From positions 318,416 through 382,415 of the forward strand of contig NZ_FPBO01000001.1 of assembly GCF_900116645.1 (NCBI RefSeq): 64,000 nucleotides of DNA, in the 5' to 3' direction. Of the stretch, positions 36,697-44,977 are shown piece after piece. Made by a program: the position numbers and the translations under genes. Numbering within the stretch: the first letter of the stretch is position 1; each line of letters opens with the position of its first letter. Origin of the DNA: Pseudoduganella namucuonensis (lineage in GTDB: Bacteria > Pseudomonadota > Gammaproteobacteria > Burkholderiales > Burkholderiaceae_D). The notes below the pieces were generated by a model. It was given only the letters and a program-made list of their open reading frames with translations. It was not told the origin of the DNA and made no database searches.

Positions 36697-37914
36697 ATGA
36701 GAACCTTGCAATTGGCTGGCGCGCCGCTGGCCGCCCTGTTGTGCCTCGCCCCGCTGTCCACCGCGCTGGCCGCCGTGCTGGCGGTCGGCCCGGGCAAGAC
36801 CTACGCGCGGCCTTGCGCCGCCATCGCCGCCGCCCGCGCCGGCGACATCATCGAAATCGAAGGCAACACCACCTACATCGGCGATGTCTGCTATATCGCG
36901 CCCAGCAACCTGACCATCCGCGGCGTGCGCGGCCGTCCCAAGATCGACGCCGGCGGCAAGAACGCCCAGGGCAAGGGCGTGTACGTGGTGGGCGGTAGCA
37001 ATGTGACGGTGGAAAACGTGGAGATCTACGGCGCCAAGGTGCCGGACCGCAATGGCGCGGCCTTCCGCGTCGAGGGCGCGAATTTCACGTTGCGCAACAG
37101 CTTCCTCCACGATAATGAAAACGGCATCCTGTCCGGCGCGAACCTGAATAGCCAAATGTTGCTTGAAAACAACGAATTCGGCCGCAACGGCGACGGCAGC
37201 GGCATGACGCACAGCATCTACATCGGCGCCATCGGCAGCTTGGTGTTCCGCTACAACTATTCGCACGACGCCTATATCGGCCATAACCTGAAGTCGCGCG
37301 CCAAGACCAACACCGTGCTGTACAACCGCTTCTCCACGCTGCGCCCCGGCGAGACCGGGTCCACGTCGGTGGGCAAGCCCAGCTACGAGGTGGACTTGCC
37401 CAATGGCGGCATCGCCTATGTGATCGGCAATGTGATCCAGCAGCCGGCCGCGTACGAAAACAGCGCCATGCTGTCGTTCGGCGCCGAGGCGGGCGGCGGC
37501 GCGGACGACGCGCTGTATCTCATCAACAACACCTTCGTCAACGATGGCGCGAACGGCGTGTTCGTCAGCGTGCCGTCGCGGGTCAAGAACGCGGCGCTGA
37601 TACAGAACAACCTGTTCTCGGGCAAGGGGACGCTGACCAACCAGACCTTCGCCGTGCTGAAGACCAATTACAAGGCGGACAGCGTGGCCTTCGTGAACCG
37701 CGCCGCCTACGACCTGCATCCGGTGGCGAACGCGCAGATCGTGGGCGCCGGCAGCGAGCCGGGCGTGGCGCCGTCCGGCGTGGCGCTGCGGCCGGTGATG
37801 GAGTACAAGCACGTGGCCGGCTCGCAGGCGCGGCCGGTGGGAGCGAAGCTCGATATCGGGGCCTACCAGAACCCCGTTGTGCTGACGGTGTTGCCGGCCG
37901 GCACCCGGCCTTGA
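36697..37914 (+). CDS. Secreted right-handed parallel beta-helix protein
   Basis: A 405-residue exported protein (signal peptide to about LAAVLA). The opening AVGPGKTYARPCAAIAAA and repeated N-N-T/N-x-F turns (LTIRGV, VTVENVEIYGA, FTLRNSFLHDN, QMLLENNEF, VFRYNYSHD) mark a right-handed beta-helix of the pectate lyase/polysaccharide lyase fold. Catalytic residues could not be assigned, so it may be a lyase, an epimerase or a non-enzymatic surface protein. GTCAGGAG precedes the ATG. It is divergent from the CorC-like gene. Confidence 0.82.
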   Translation: MRTLQLAGAPLAALLCLAPLSTALAAVLAVGPGKTYARPCAAIAAARAGDIIEIEGNTTYIGDVCYIAPSNLTIRGVRGRPKIDAGGKNAQGKGVYVVGGSNVTVENVEIYGAKVPDRNGAAFRVEGANFTLRNSFLHDNENGILSGANLNSQMLLENNEFGRNGDGSGMTHSIYIGAIGSLVFRYNYSHDAYIGHNLKSRAKTNTVLYNRFSTLRPGETGSTSVGKPSYEVDLPNGGIAYVIGNVIQQPAAYENSAMLSFGAEAGGGADDALYLINNTFVNDGANGVFVSVPSRVKNAALIQNNLFSGKGTLTNQTFAVLKTNYKADSVAFVNRAAYDLHPVANAQIVGAGSEPGVAPSGVALRPVMEYKHVAGSQARPVGAKLDIGAYQNPVVLTVLPAGTRP

Positions 37915-37924
37915 TCGTGGCCAT

Positions 37925-37993
37925 GGGGGACAGACCCGCGTTCCACGGCGCTTGCCCTCTGTGAAGGCCCGTGGCGCGGCGGCCTGTCCCCGG
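37925..37993. repeat. GGGGACAG...CTGTCCCC intergenic inverted-repeat element (copy 1)
   Basis: GGGGACAG (37926-37933) pairs with CTGTCCCC (37984-37991); an inner stem CCACGG/CCGTGG gives a longer folded element. It is related to 43855-43886 and 55957-56021. It sits between the beta-helix and psiF stops (convergent genes), where it may help terminate transcription. Confidence 0.6.
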
Positions 37994-38008
37994 TTTTGAG
38001 CCGGCGGC

Positions 38009-38308
38009 TTACTTCTTCGCGCTCAGGCATTCCTTCATGAAGGCCTTGCGCTCGTCGCCTTTCTTGCCGGCCGCGTCGGCGTTGCAGGTCTTCATCTTGT
38101 CCTGCTGCGTGACCGGCGCGGCGGGTTTGGCGCTCAGGCACTCCTTCATGAAGGCCTTGCGCTCGTCGCCTTTCTTGCCGGCGGCCTCGGTGTTGCAGGT
38201 CGCCATCTTGGATTGCTGCGAGTTCTTCGGCGCGGACGCCGCCTCGGGCGCGGCATGGGCGGCGGCGGCGAAACCAAGGGCGGCAAATACGGCGATCAGT
38301 TTTTTCAT
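38009..38308 (-). CDS. psiF: PsiF-repeat exported protein
   Basis: A 99-residue exported protein. After the signal peptide (to about HAAPE) there are two PsiF repeats, KMATCNTEAAGKKGDERKAF and KMKTCNADAAGKKGDERKAF, each followed by MKECLSAK and each with two cysteines. PsiF was described as phosphate-starvation induced in E. coli; its function is unknown. The two repeats are almost identical in DNA (38030-38070 and 38125-38165), suggesting recent duplication or gene conversion. It appears monocistronic. Confidence 0.9.
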   Translation of the reverse strand: MKKLIAVFAALGFAAAAHAAPEAASAPKNSQQSKMATCNTEAAGKKGDERKAFMKECLSAKPAAPVTQQDKMKTCNADAAGKKGDERKAFMKECLSAKK

Positions 38309-38410
38309 GGCGTATCCTAATGTGGGTGGAGGGTGCTGCGTGATTACTATACGATAATCTTCCGTCTTGTTAACGTGCGCCGTCGCGGCGGCGTTGACAG
38401 GCCGCCGGCC

Positions 38411-38764
38411 TCAGCTGCCGCGATAGGTCGAGTAGGCCCACGGCGACACCACCAGCGGCACGTGGTAGTTCTGCGCCGGGTCCGCGATGCCGAAGGCGAT
38501 CGTCACCTCGTCGATGAAGCGCGGCGAGGGCAGGGCGGCGCCCTGCGCGGCGAAGTAGTCGCCGGCGCCGAACACCAGTTCGTAGCGCCCGGCCCGCATG
38601 GTGCCGCCCTCCAGCAGCGGCGCGGCGCAGCGTCCGTCGGCGTTGGTCACATCCTCCTTCAGCAGCACGCGGCCCGCCGGCTGGATCTCGTACAGCGCCA
38701 CCTTCACGCCGGCGCCCGGCTTGCCGGCGGTGGTGTCGAGCACGTGGGTGCTTAGCTTGCCCAT
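38411..38764 (-). CDS. uraH: 5-hydroxyisourate hydrolase (transthyretin-like)
   Basis: A 117-residue transthyretin-related hydrolase that opens 5-hydroxyisourate, the product of urate oxidation. It begins MGKLSTHVLDTTAGKPG with the catalytic His in STHVLD, and ends in the diagnostic YRGS. It is divergent from the allantoinase gene puuE, as in many purine-degrading bacteria. Enzymes just before it (urate oxidase) and after it (OHCU decarboxylase) are not in the window. Confidence 0.95.
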   Translation of the reverse strand: MGKLSTHVLDTTAGKPGAGVKVALYEIQPAGRVLLKEDVTNADGRCAAPLLEGGTMRAGRYELVFGAGDYFAAQGAALPSPRFIDEVTIAFGIADPAQNYHVPLVVSPWAYSTYRGS

Positions 38765-38772
38765 GGTCTGGT

Positions 38773-38812
38773 CCTATATAGGTTGAGAGAGGGCCGTTAT
38801 CGCAGGAAACCT
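38773..38812. promoter_or_regulatory. Possible operator half-sites between uraH and puuE
   Basis: CCTATATAGG (38773-38782) is a perfect palindrome just before the uraH start, and AACCTATA, the half-site, recurs nearby at about 38804-38811. They may bind a purine-responsive regulator, but no regulator gene is adjacent and the evidence is only the repeat. Confidence 0.3.
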
Positions 38813-38884
38813 ATACCGATGTCGGCCACGCCATATATTATTGGTTTAATGCATTCCTCCGCCAGTGATAAACGAAACCAGACG

Positions 38885-39838
38885 ATGAGCACTTACGACA
38901 ACTACCCGCGCGACATGATCGGCTACGGCCGCACCCCGCCGCACCCGCAATGGCCGAACGGCGCCCGCGTGGCGCTGCAGTTCGTGCTCAACTATGAAGA
39001 GGGCGGCGAAAACAACGTGCTGCACGGCGATCCGGCCTCGGAAACCTTCCTGTCCGAGATCATCGGCGCGGCCGCCTTCCCGGCGCGCCACCTGAGCATG
39101 GAAACCATCTACGAGTACGGTTCCCGCGCCGGCCTGTGGCGGCTGCTGCGCATGTTCGAGGACCGCAAGCTGCCGCTGACCATCTTCGGCGTGTCGATGG
39201 CGCTCAAGCGCAATCCCGAGGCGGTGGCCGCCTTCCTGGAGCTGAACCACGAGATCGCCTGCCACGGCCTGCGCTGGATCTCCTACCAGAACGTGGACGA
39301 GGCCACCGAGCGCGCCCACATGAAGGAGGCGGTCGAGATCATCAAGGAGCTGACCGGCAGCGCGCCGCAGGGCTGGTACACCGGCCGCGATTCCGTCAAC
39401 ACCCACAAGCTGGTGATGGAGCATGGCGGCTTCCGCTACGACGCCGACCACTACGGCGACGACCTGCCGTTCTGGCTGCCCGTGGAGCACCAGGACGCGA
39501 GCGGCTTGACTGTTGTGAAGCAGCAACTGATCGTGCCCTACACGCTGGACACCAACGACATGCGCTTCGCCGCCATGCAGGGCTTCAATTCCGGCACCCA
39601 GTTCTTCGACTACCTGAAGGACGCGTTCGACACGCTGTACGCCGAGGGCGACCCGAACGGCCTGAACCAGCCGAAGATGCTGTCCATCGGCCTGCATTGC
39701 CGCCTGGTGGGCCGTCCGGCCCGGGCCGCCGCGCTGGCGCGCTTCCTCGATTACGTGCAGAGCCACGACAAGGTCTGGATCACGCGCCGCATCGACATCG
39801 CCGAGCACTGGCATCAAAACCACGCCTATGTAGAATGA
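38885..39838 (+). CDS. puuE: PuuE-type allantoinase (polysaccharide-deacetylase fold)
   Basis: A 317-residue allantoinase of the PuuE type, which hydrolyses allantoin to allantoate and is unrelated to the metal-dependent amidohydrolase allantoinases. It begins STYDNYPRDMIGYGRTPP and contains VLNYEEGGENNVLHGD and HGLRWISYQNVDE, all diagnostic. The start at 38885 fits the family; earlier in-frame ATGs exist (38783, 38849) but are not conserved. No strong ribosome site is visible. It is followed by a structured 118-base gap and then xdhA. Confidence 0.93.
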   Translation: MSTYDNYPRDMIGYGRTPPHPQWPNGARVALQFVLNYEEGGENNVLHGDPASETFLSEIIGAAAFPARHLSMETIYEYGSRAGLWRLLRMFEDRKLPLTIFGVSMALKRNPEAVAAFLELNHEIACHGLRWISYQNVDEATERAHMKEAVEIIKELTGSAPQGWYTGRDSVNTHKLVMEHGGFRYDADHYGDDLPFWLPVEHQDASGLTVVKQQLIVPYTLDTNDMRFAAMQGFNSGTQFFDYLKDAFDTLYAEGDPNGLNQPKMLSIGLHCRLVGRPARAAALARFLDYVQSHDKVWITRRIDIAEHWHQNHAYVE

Positions 39839-39851
39839 AGTGAACCAGCCT

Positions 39852-39906
39852 GGCCCTCATATGGATTTTTTCGCATGAGCGAGATAAGCGAAATCGTATA
39901 AGGGCC
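39852..39906. promoter_or_regulatory. Imperfect inverted repeat in the puuE-xdhA gap
   Basis: GGCCCTCATATGG plus ATTTTTTCGC (39852-39874) is nearly the reverse complement of GCGAAATCGTATAAGGGCC (39888-39906), differing by two substitutions and a small length difference, around a loop of about 14 bases. There is no following T-run. It could be an operator or an mRNA leader structure before xdhA; I could not match it to a known riboswitch. Confidence 0.45.
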
Positions 39907-39956
39907 CAGTCAGGGAACTGATAGTCTTGAATCCTGGGACAAACGCCGAGGTTACG

Positions 39957-41432
39957 ATGTCAGAACCGATACACTTTTACTATCGCGGGACCGTGCATGA
40001 AGTGAACGCCGCGTCCCCCACGCAGACCGTGCTGCAGCATCTGCGCGAAGACCTGCACTGCACCGGCACCAAGGAAGGCTGCGCCGAAGGCGACTGCGGC
40101 GCCTGCACCGTGGTGGTCGGCTCCCTGGTCGACGGCCGGGTCGAGCTGAAAACCGTCAATTCCTGCATCCAGTTCACCCCCACCCTCGACGGCAAGGCCC
40201 TGTTCACGGTCGAAGACCTGCAACAGCCGGACGGCGCGCTGCATCCCGTGCAGCAGGCCATGGTCGAATGCCACGGCTCGCAGTGCGGCTTCTGCACGCC
40301 GGGTTTCGTCATGTCGCTGTGGGGCATGTACCTCAAAAACGACGCCCAGCCCTGCGCCCGCAAGGAGGTCGACGACGCCCTGTCCGGCAACCTGTGCCGC
40401 TGCACCGGCTACCGTCCCATCATCGAGGCGGCCCGGCGCATGACGGAACTGCCCAAGGTCGAATTCGACCGCGAGGCCGTGGTTCAGCAGTTGCAAGCGC
40501 TCAAGCGCGACAAGCTGGCCACCTACAGCGTGGGCGGGCGCCACTTCCACGCGCCCCGCACGCTGGATGAACTGGTCGAGCTGCGCGCCAGCCGCCCGCA
40601 GGCGCTGGTGCTGGCCGGCTCCACCGACGTGGGCCTGTGGGTCACCAAGCAGATGCGCGAACTGAACGACATCATCTACCTCGGCCACGTGGACGCGTTG
40701 AAGCAAATGACGGAGGACGGCGGCATGCTGGAGATCGGCGCCGGCGTCTCGCTGAACGACGCCTACGAGGCCGTGTGCCGCCACTACCCCGAACAGCTGT
40801 CCGAGATGTGGCAGCGCTTCGCCTCGCTCCCCATCCGCAACGCCGGCACCCTGGGCGGCAATGTCGCCAACGGCTCGCCCATCGGCGACTCCATGCCGTG
40901 GATGATCGCGCTGGGCAGCGAAGTGGTGCTGCGCGGCGCCGGCGGCCGCCGCGTGCTGGCCATGGAGGCGTTCTACCTCGACTACCAGAAGAAGGATATG
41001 CAGCCCGGCGAATTCGTCGAGGCCGTGCGCGTGCCGCTGCCGCGCGCCGGCGTGCAATTCCGCACCTACAAGCTGGCCAAGCGCTTCGACCAGGACATCT
41101 CCGCCGTCTGCGCCGCGTTCGCGTTCACGCTGGACGGCGGCACCGTGAAGGAGGCTCGCATCGCCTTCGGCGGCATGGCCGCCACGCCCAGGCGCGCGCC
41201 GCTGGCCGAAGCCGCGTTGAACGGCAAGGCCTGGGACGAGGCCAACCTGGCCGCCGCGATGGCCGCGCTGGCGCGGGACTACCAGCCGCTGAGCGACATG
41301 CGCGCCTCCAGCGAGTACCGCATGAAAACGGCGCAGAACCTGCTGCGCCGCTACTGGTTCGAAACCCGGGTTGACGCGCCGCTCGCGGCCAGCGCCGTCA
41401 ACGCGTTCGCCGCCACCCCTTGCCGCGCCTGA
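39957..41432 (+). CDS. xdhA: Xanthine dehydrogenase small subunit (2Fe-2S/FAD)
   Basis: A 491-residue subunit. Two [2Fe-2S] clusters are ligated by CxxxxCxxC (Cys42, Cys47, Cys50, region [13 protein letters not shown]) and by QCGFCTPGF with [10 protein letters not shown]; the FAD domain follows from about residue 195 ([15 protein letters not shown], then [20 protein letters not shown], 20 residues) and a CO-dehydrogenase flavoprotein C-terminal domain. With XdhB it oxidises hypoxanthine and xanthine to urate. The start at 39957 ([11 protein letters not shown]) is preceded by CCGAGG. XdhB begins 12 bases after the stop. Confidence 0.95.
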   Translation: MSEPIHFYYRGTVHEVNAASPTQTVLQHLREDLHCTGTKEGCAEGDCGACTVVVGSLVDGRVELKTVNSCIQFTPTLDGKALFTVEDLQQPDGALHPVQQAMVECHGSQCGFCTPGFVMSLWGMYLKNDAQPCARKEVDDALSGNLCRCTGYRPIIEAARRMTELPKVEFDREAVVQQLQALKRDKLATYSVGGRHFHAPRTLDELVELRASRPQALVLAGSTDVGLWVTKQMRELNDIIYLGHVDALKQMTEDGGMLEIGAGVSLNDAYEAVCRHYPEQLSEMWQRFASLPIRNAGTLGGNVANGSPIGDSMPWMIALGSEVVLRGAGGRRVLAMEAFYLDYQKKDMQPGEFVEAVRVPLPRAGVQFRTYKLAKRFDQDISAVCAAFAFTLDGGTVKEARIAFGGMAATPRRAPLAEAALNGKAWDEANLAAAMAALARDYQPLSDMRASSEYRMKTAQNLLRRYWFETRVDAPLAASAVNAFAATPCRA

Positions 41433-41443
41433 AAGGACCCGCC

Positions 41444-43828
41444 ATGAACCATCCCGGCGCAACCGAACTGAAAGCCATGGCGTGGACCGGCGTGGGTGTC
41501 GGCCGTCCGCACGAATCGGCCGAGCTGCACGTGCTGGGCCAGGCCACCTACACCGACGACATCCCCGAATTGCGCGGCACCCTGCACGCCGCGCTGGGCA
41601 CCTCGTCCAAGCCGCACGCCAACATCACCGCCATCGACTTCGCGCAGGTGCTGGCCTCGCCCGGCGTGGTGGCGGTGTACACCGCCAGGGACATCCCCGG
41701 CACCAACGACTGCGGCCCCATCATCCACGACGACCCCATCTTCGCCGATGGCAAGGTGGAATACGTGGGCCAGCCCATCTTCGTGGTGGTGGCGGACTCG
41801 CACGACAACGCCCGCCGCGCCGCGCGCCGCGCTCAGGTCACCTACGAGGAGCTGCCCGCCATCCTGACGCCGCAGGCCGCGCACGCCGCGAAATCGTATG
41901 TGCTGCCGCCCATGCACTTGCGGCGCGGCGATTGCCAGGCCGCGTTCGAGCGCGCGCCGCGCAAGCTGAAAGGCACGCTGTACGTGGGCGGCCAGGAGCA
42001 GTTCTACCTGGAAGGCCAGATCGCCTACGCCATCCCGAGAGAGGCGGACGGCATGCACGTCTACTGCTCGACCCAGCACCCGAGCGAGATGCAGCACGTG
42101 ATCGCGCACGCCTTGAAGCTGCATTCGCACCATGTGCTGGTCGAATGCCGCCGCATGGGCGGGGGCTTCGGCGGCAAGGAATCGCAGTCCGCGCTGTGGG
42201 CCGCCGCCGCCGCCATCGCGGCGAAGAAGACCAACCGCCCCGTCAAGCTGCGCGCCGACCGCGACGACGACATGATGGTGACCGGCAAGCGCCACTGCTT
42301 CTGGTACGAGTACGAGGTGGGCTACGGCGACGACGGCAGGATCGTCGCCGCCAAGGTGGACATGGTGTCGCGCGCCGGCTATTCGGCCGACCTGTCCGGC
42401 CCCGTCGCCACGCGCGCCGTCTGCCACTTCGACAACACCTACTACCTGAGCGACGTCGACATCCGCGCCGCCTGCGGCAAGACCAACACGCAATCGAACA
42501 CCGCCTTCCGCGGCTTCGGCGGCCCGCAGGGCGCGATCGCCATCGAATACATCGTCGACGAGATCGCGCGCGAGCTGGGGCGGGATGCCTACGACATCCG
42601 CAAGCTGAACTTCTACGGCAAGGACGAGCGCAACGTCACGCCCTACGGCCAGGTCATCGTCGACAATGTGATCCACGAGCTGTGCGACCAGCTGGAGGAG
42701 AGCAGCGAGTACCGCGCGCGCCGCCAGGCGATCGACGCCTACAACGCGGGCAGCCCGGTGATCAAGAAGGGCCTGGCCTTCACGCCGCTCAAGTTCGGCA
42801 TCGCCTTCAACGTCACGCACCTGAACCAGGCCGGCGCGCTGGTGCACGTGTACGTGGACGGCTCCATCCTGGTCAACCACGGCGGCACGGAAATGGGGCA
42901 GGGCATCAACACCAAGGTGGCGCAGGTGGTCGCGCATGAACTGGGGCGCGACCTGCGCCACGTGCGCGTGACCGCCACCGACACCAGCAAGGTCGCCAAC
43001 ACCTCCGCCACCGCCGCTTCCACCGGCGCGGACCTGAACGGCAAGGCAGCGCAGGACGCCGCCCGCCAGATCCGCGACCGTCTGGCCGCCTACGCGCTGC
43101 GCCTGTATGGCGGCGTTCCGGGCGTGCTGGCCGGCGGCGCGTCCGGCGCCGCCTCCGAGGCCGATGCCGCGGCCGTCGAAGAGGTGCTGTTCTATGACGA
43201 CACCGTGCACGTGAACGGCCACGCCATCCCGTTCGCGGAACTGGTGCAGAAGGCCTACCTGGCGCGCGTGCAGCTGTGGTCCGACGGTTACTACGCCACG
43301 CCGCACCTGCACTGGGATCCGAAGGCCATGACCGGCCATCCCTTCTCCTACTACGCCTACGGCGCCGCCGTGTCCGAGGTGGCGGTCGACACCTTGACCG
43401 GCGAATGGAAGCTGCTGCGCGCGGACGCGCTGTACGACGCCGGCGATTCGCTGAACCCTGCCATCGACCTGGGCCAGGTGGAGGGCGCCTTCATCCAGGG
43501 CATGGGCTGGCTCACCACCGAGGAGCTGTGGTGGAACGCGGGCGGCAAGCTGATGACGCACGCGCCGTCCACCTACAAGATACCCGGCGTGTCCGACTGC
43601 CCGGAGGACTTCCGCGCGGCCCTGTTCAAGAACCGCAACGTGGAGGACAGCATCCACCGCTCCAAGGCGGTGGGCGAGCCGCCGCTGCTGCTGCCGTTCT
43701 CGGTGTTCTTCGCCATCCGCGACGCGATCTCCGCGGTGGCCGGACACAAGGTGAACCCGCCGCTGCAGGCGCCCGCCACCAGCGAGGCGATATTGAAGGC
43801 GATCACCGCCATCGAAGCGAGCCGATAA
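41444..43828 (+). CDS. xdhB: Xanthine dehydrogenase molybdenum-binding subunit
   Basis: A 794-residue molybdopterin subunit. It shows the N-terminal aldehyde oxidase hammerhead (ATYTDDIPELRGTLHAALG), the glycine-rich GGGFGGKESQ, RGFGGPQGA and the late GMGWLTTEEL, with the active-site Glu region in VGEPPLLLP. It carries the Mo-pterin where purine hydroxylation occurs. The chosen ATG at 41444 matches the usual MNHP-type start. It is separated from xdhC by 89 bases holding a perfect hairpin. Confidence 0.95.
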   Translation: MNHPGATELKAMAWTGVGVGRPHESAELHVLGQATYTDDIPELRGTLHAALGTSSKPHANITAIDFAQVLASPGVVAVYTARDIPGTNDCGPIIHDDPIFADGKVEYVGQPIFVVVADSHDNARRAARRAQVTYEELPAILTPQAAHAAKSYVLPPMHLRRGDCQAAFERAPRKLKGTLYVGGQEQFYLEGQIAYAIPREADGMHVYCSTQHPSEMQHVIAHALKLHSHHVLVECRRMGGGFGGKESQSALWAAAAAIAAKKTNRPVKLRADRDDDMMVTGKRHCFWYEYEVGYGDDGRIVAAKVDMVSRAGYSADLSGPVATRAVCHFDNTYYLSDVDIRAACGKTNTQSNTAFRGFGGPQGAIAIEYIVDEIARELGRDAYDIRKLNFYGKDERNVTPYGQVIVDNVIHELCDQLEESSEYRARRQAIDAYNAGSPVIKKGLAFTPLKFGIAFNVTHLNQAGALVHVYVDGSILVNHGGTEMGQGINTKVAQVVAHELGRDLRHVRVTATDTSKVANTSATAASTGADLNGKAAQDAARQIRDRLAAYALRLYGGVPGVLAGGASGAASEADAAAVEEVLFYDDTVHVNGHAIPFAELVQKAYLARVQLWSDGYYATPHLHWDPKAMTGHPFSYYAYGAAVSEVAVDTLTGEWKLLRADALYDAGDSLNPAIDLGQVEGAFIQGMGWLTTEELWWNAGGKLMTHAPSTYKIPGVSDCPEDFRAALFKNRNVEDSIHRSKAVGEPPLLLPFSVFFAIRDAISAVAGHKVNPPLQAPATSEAILKAITAIEASR

Positions 43829-43854
43829 CACGTACAAAAACCAGGGGCGCACAC

Positions 43855-43886
43855 CCGGGGTCAGACCCCCAAGGGTCTGACCCCGG
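43855..43886. repeat. Perfect GGGGTCAGACCC hairpin between xdhB and xdhC (copy 2)
   Basis: 43855-43868 and 43873-43886 form a perfect 14-bp stem (CCGGGGTCAGACCC) with a CCAA loop. It belongs to the same class as 37925-37993 and 55957-56021. Lying inside the xdh operon, it may weaken read-through into xdhC or stabilise the upstream message. Confidence 0.7.
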
Positions 43887-43917
43887 ATTCTGCCTTAGGG
43901 TTTGAAGAGAGACAAAA

Positions 43918-44952
43918 ATGATAGACTGGCTGACCGACCCCGCCGCACCCGCAGTGCTGATCACCGTGGCGAAAGTGGAGGGCTCCGGCCCCCGCGAAGC
44001 CGGCGCCAAGATGCTGGTGACGGCCGAACACGAATTCGACACCATCGGCGGCGGCCACCTGGAAATGCGCGCCATCGACATCGCCCGCGAGATGCTCAAC
44101 GGCCCCGCCGTGCGCTACGAGCGCTTCGCCCTCGGCCCCAGCCTGGGCCAGTGCTGCGGTGGCGTGGTCTACCTGCTGTTCGAACGCGTCGACGCGCGCC
44201 TGGCGCCCGTGCTGGCCGAATTGCGCGCGCGCCGCCGCGAGGACTGCTGGCGCGTGACCGCGTTGGACGGCCCCGCCGCCGTCGCCCTGTTCGACGGCCA
44301 CGGCAAGCCGCTCACGGTGGCCGACTTCGGCGCCCCCGCCTTCGACCGAAAGCAGGCCGCCCACTTGGCGACCGACGCATCCGGCCGCCGCTGGCTGGTC
44401 GATCCCTGCCTGGCGCCGCGCGCCCACCTGACGCTGTTCGGCGCCGGCCACGTCGGCGCCGCCATCGTGCGCGCGCTGGCCGAGCTGCCGTGCACCGTCA
44501 CCTGGGTCGACGAGCGCGAGGACATGTTCCCCGCCGACATCCCCGCCAATGTCACGGTGGAGGCCAGCGAAGTGCCGGAGGCCTGCGTGGCCGAGGCGCC
44601 GCCGCACGGCAGCTACCTGGTGATGACGCACAACCACGCGCTGGACCAGCGCCTGACCGAGGCCATCATGGCGCGCGACGACGTGTACTGGTTCGGCCTG
44701 ATCGGCTCCAAGACCAAGCGCATGCAGTTCGAGCACCGCCTGCGGGCGCGCGGCTTCGACCAGGGCCGCATCGACGCCATGGTTTGCCCGATCGGCATCG
44801 CTGGCATCACGAACAAGGCGCCCGCCGTCATCGCCGCCTCCGTGTGCGCCCAGTTGCTGGGCGTGTGGGAGGAGCAGGAAATGGAACGCATGCCCAAGCC
44901 GCTCAGCCAGACGTGCAGATTGCTGCGCGTGGCCGGTTCGCCCCACAACTAG
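43918..44952 (+). CDS. xdhC: Xanthine dehydrogenase accessory protein XdhC
   Basis: A 344-residue chaperone that binds molybdenum cofactor, promotes its sulfuration and inserts it into XdhB. The N-terminal XdhC/CoxI domain has VEGSGPREAGAKMLV and CCGGVVYLLFE; the C-terminal Rossmann-like domain has LTLFGAGHVGAAIVRAL and VYWFGLIGSKTKR. It follows xdhB and precedes guaD by 25 bases, so all are likely one operon. Confidence 0.94.
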   Translation: MIDWLTDPAAPAVLITVAKVEGSGPREAGAKMLVTAEHEFDTIGGGHLEMRAIDIAREMLNGPAVRYERFALGPSLGQCCGGVVYLLFERVDARLAPVLAELRARRREDCWRVTALDGPAAVALFDGHGKPLTVADFGAPAFDRKQAAHLATDASGRRWLVDPCLAPRAHLTLFGAGHVGAAIVRALAELPCTVTWVDEREDMFPADIPANVTVEASEVPEACVAEAPPHGSYLVMTHNHALDQRLTEAIMARDDVYWFGLIGSKTKRMQFEHRLRARGFDQGRIDAMVCPIGIAGITNKAPAVIAASVCAQLLGVWEEQEMERMPKPLSQTCRLLRVAGSPHN

Positions 44953-44977
44953 GCGGCACCCCGCCAGAAAGCCGCCC

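Noticed and set aside
39852..39906. Assigning the xdhA leader to a known xanthine or purine riboswitch
   Set aside because: The pairing is suggestive but I could not match conserved loop bases of any riboswitch class by eye, so it is listed only as an inverted repeat.
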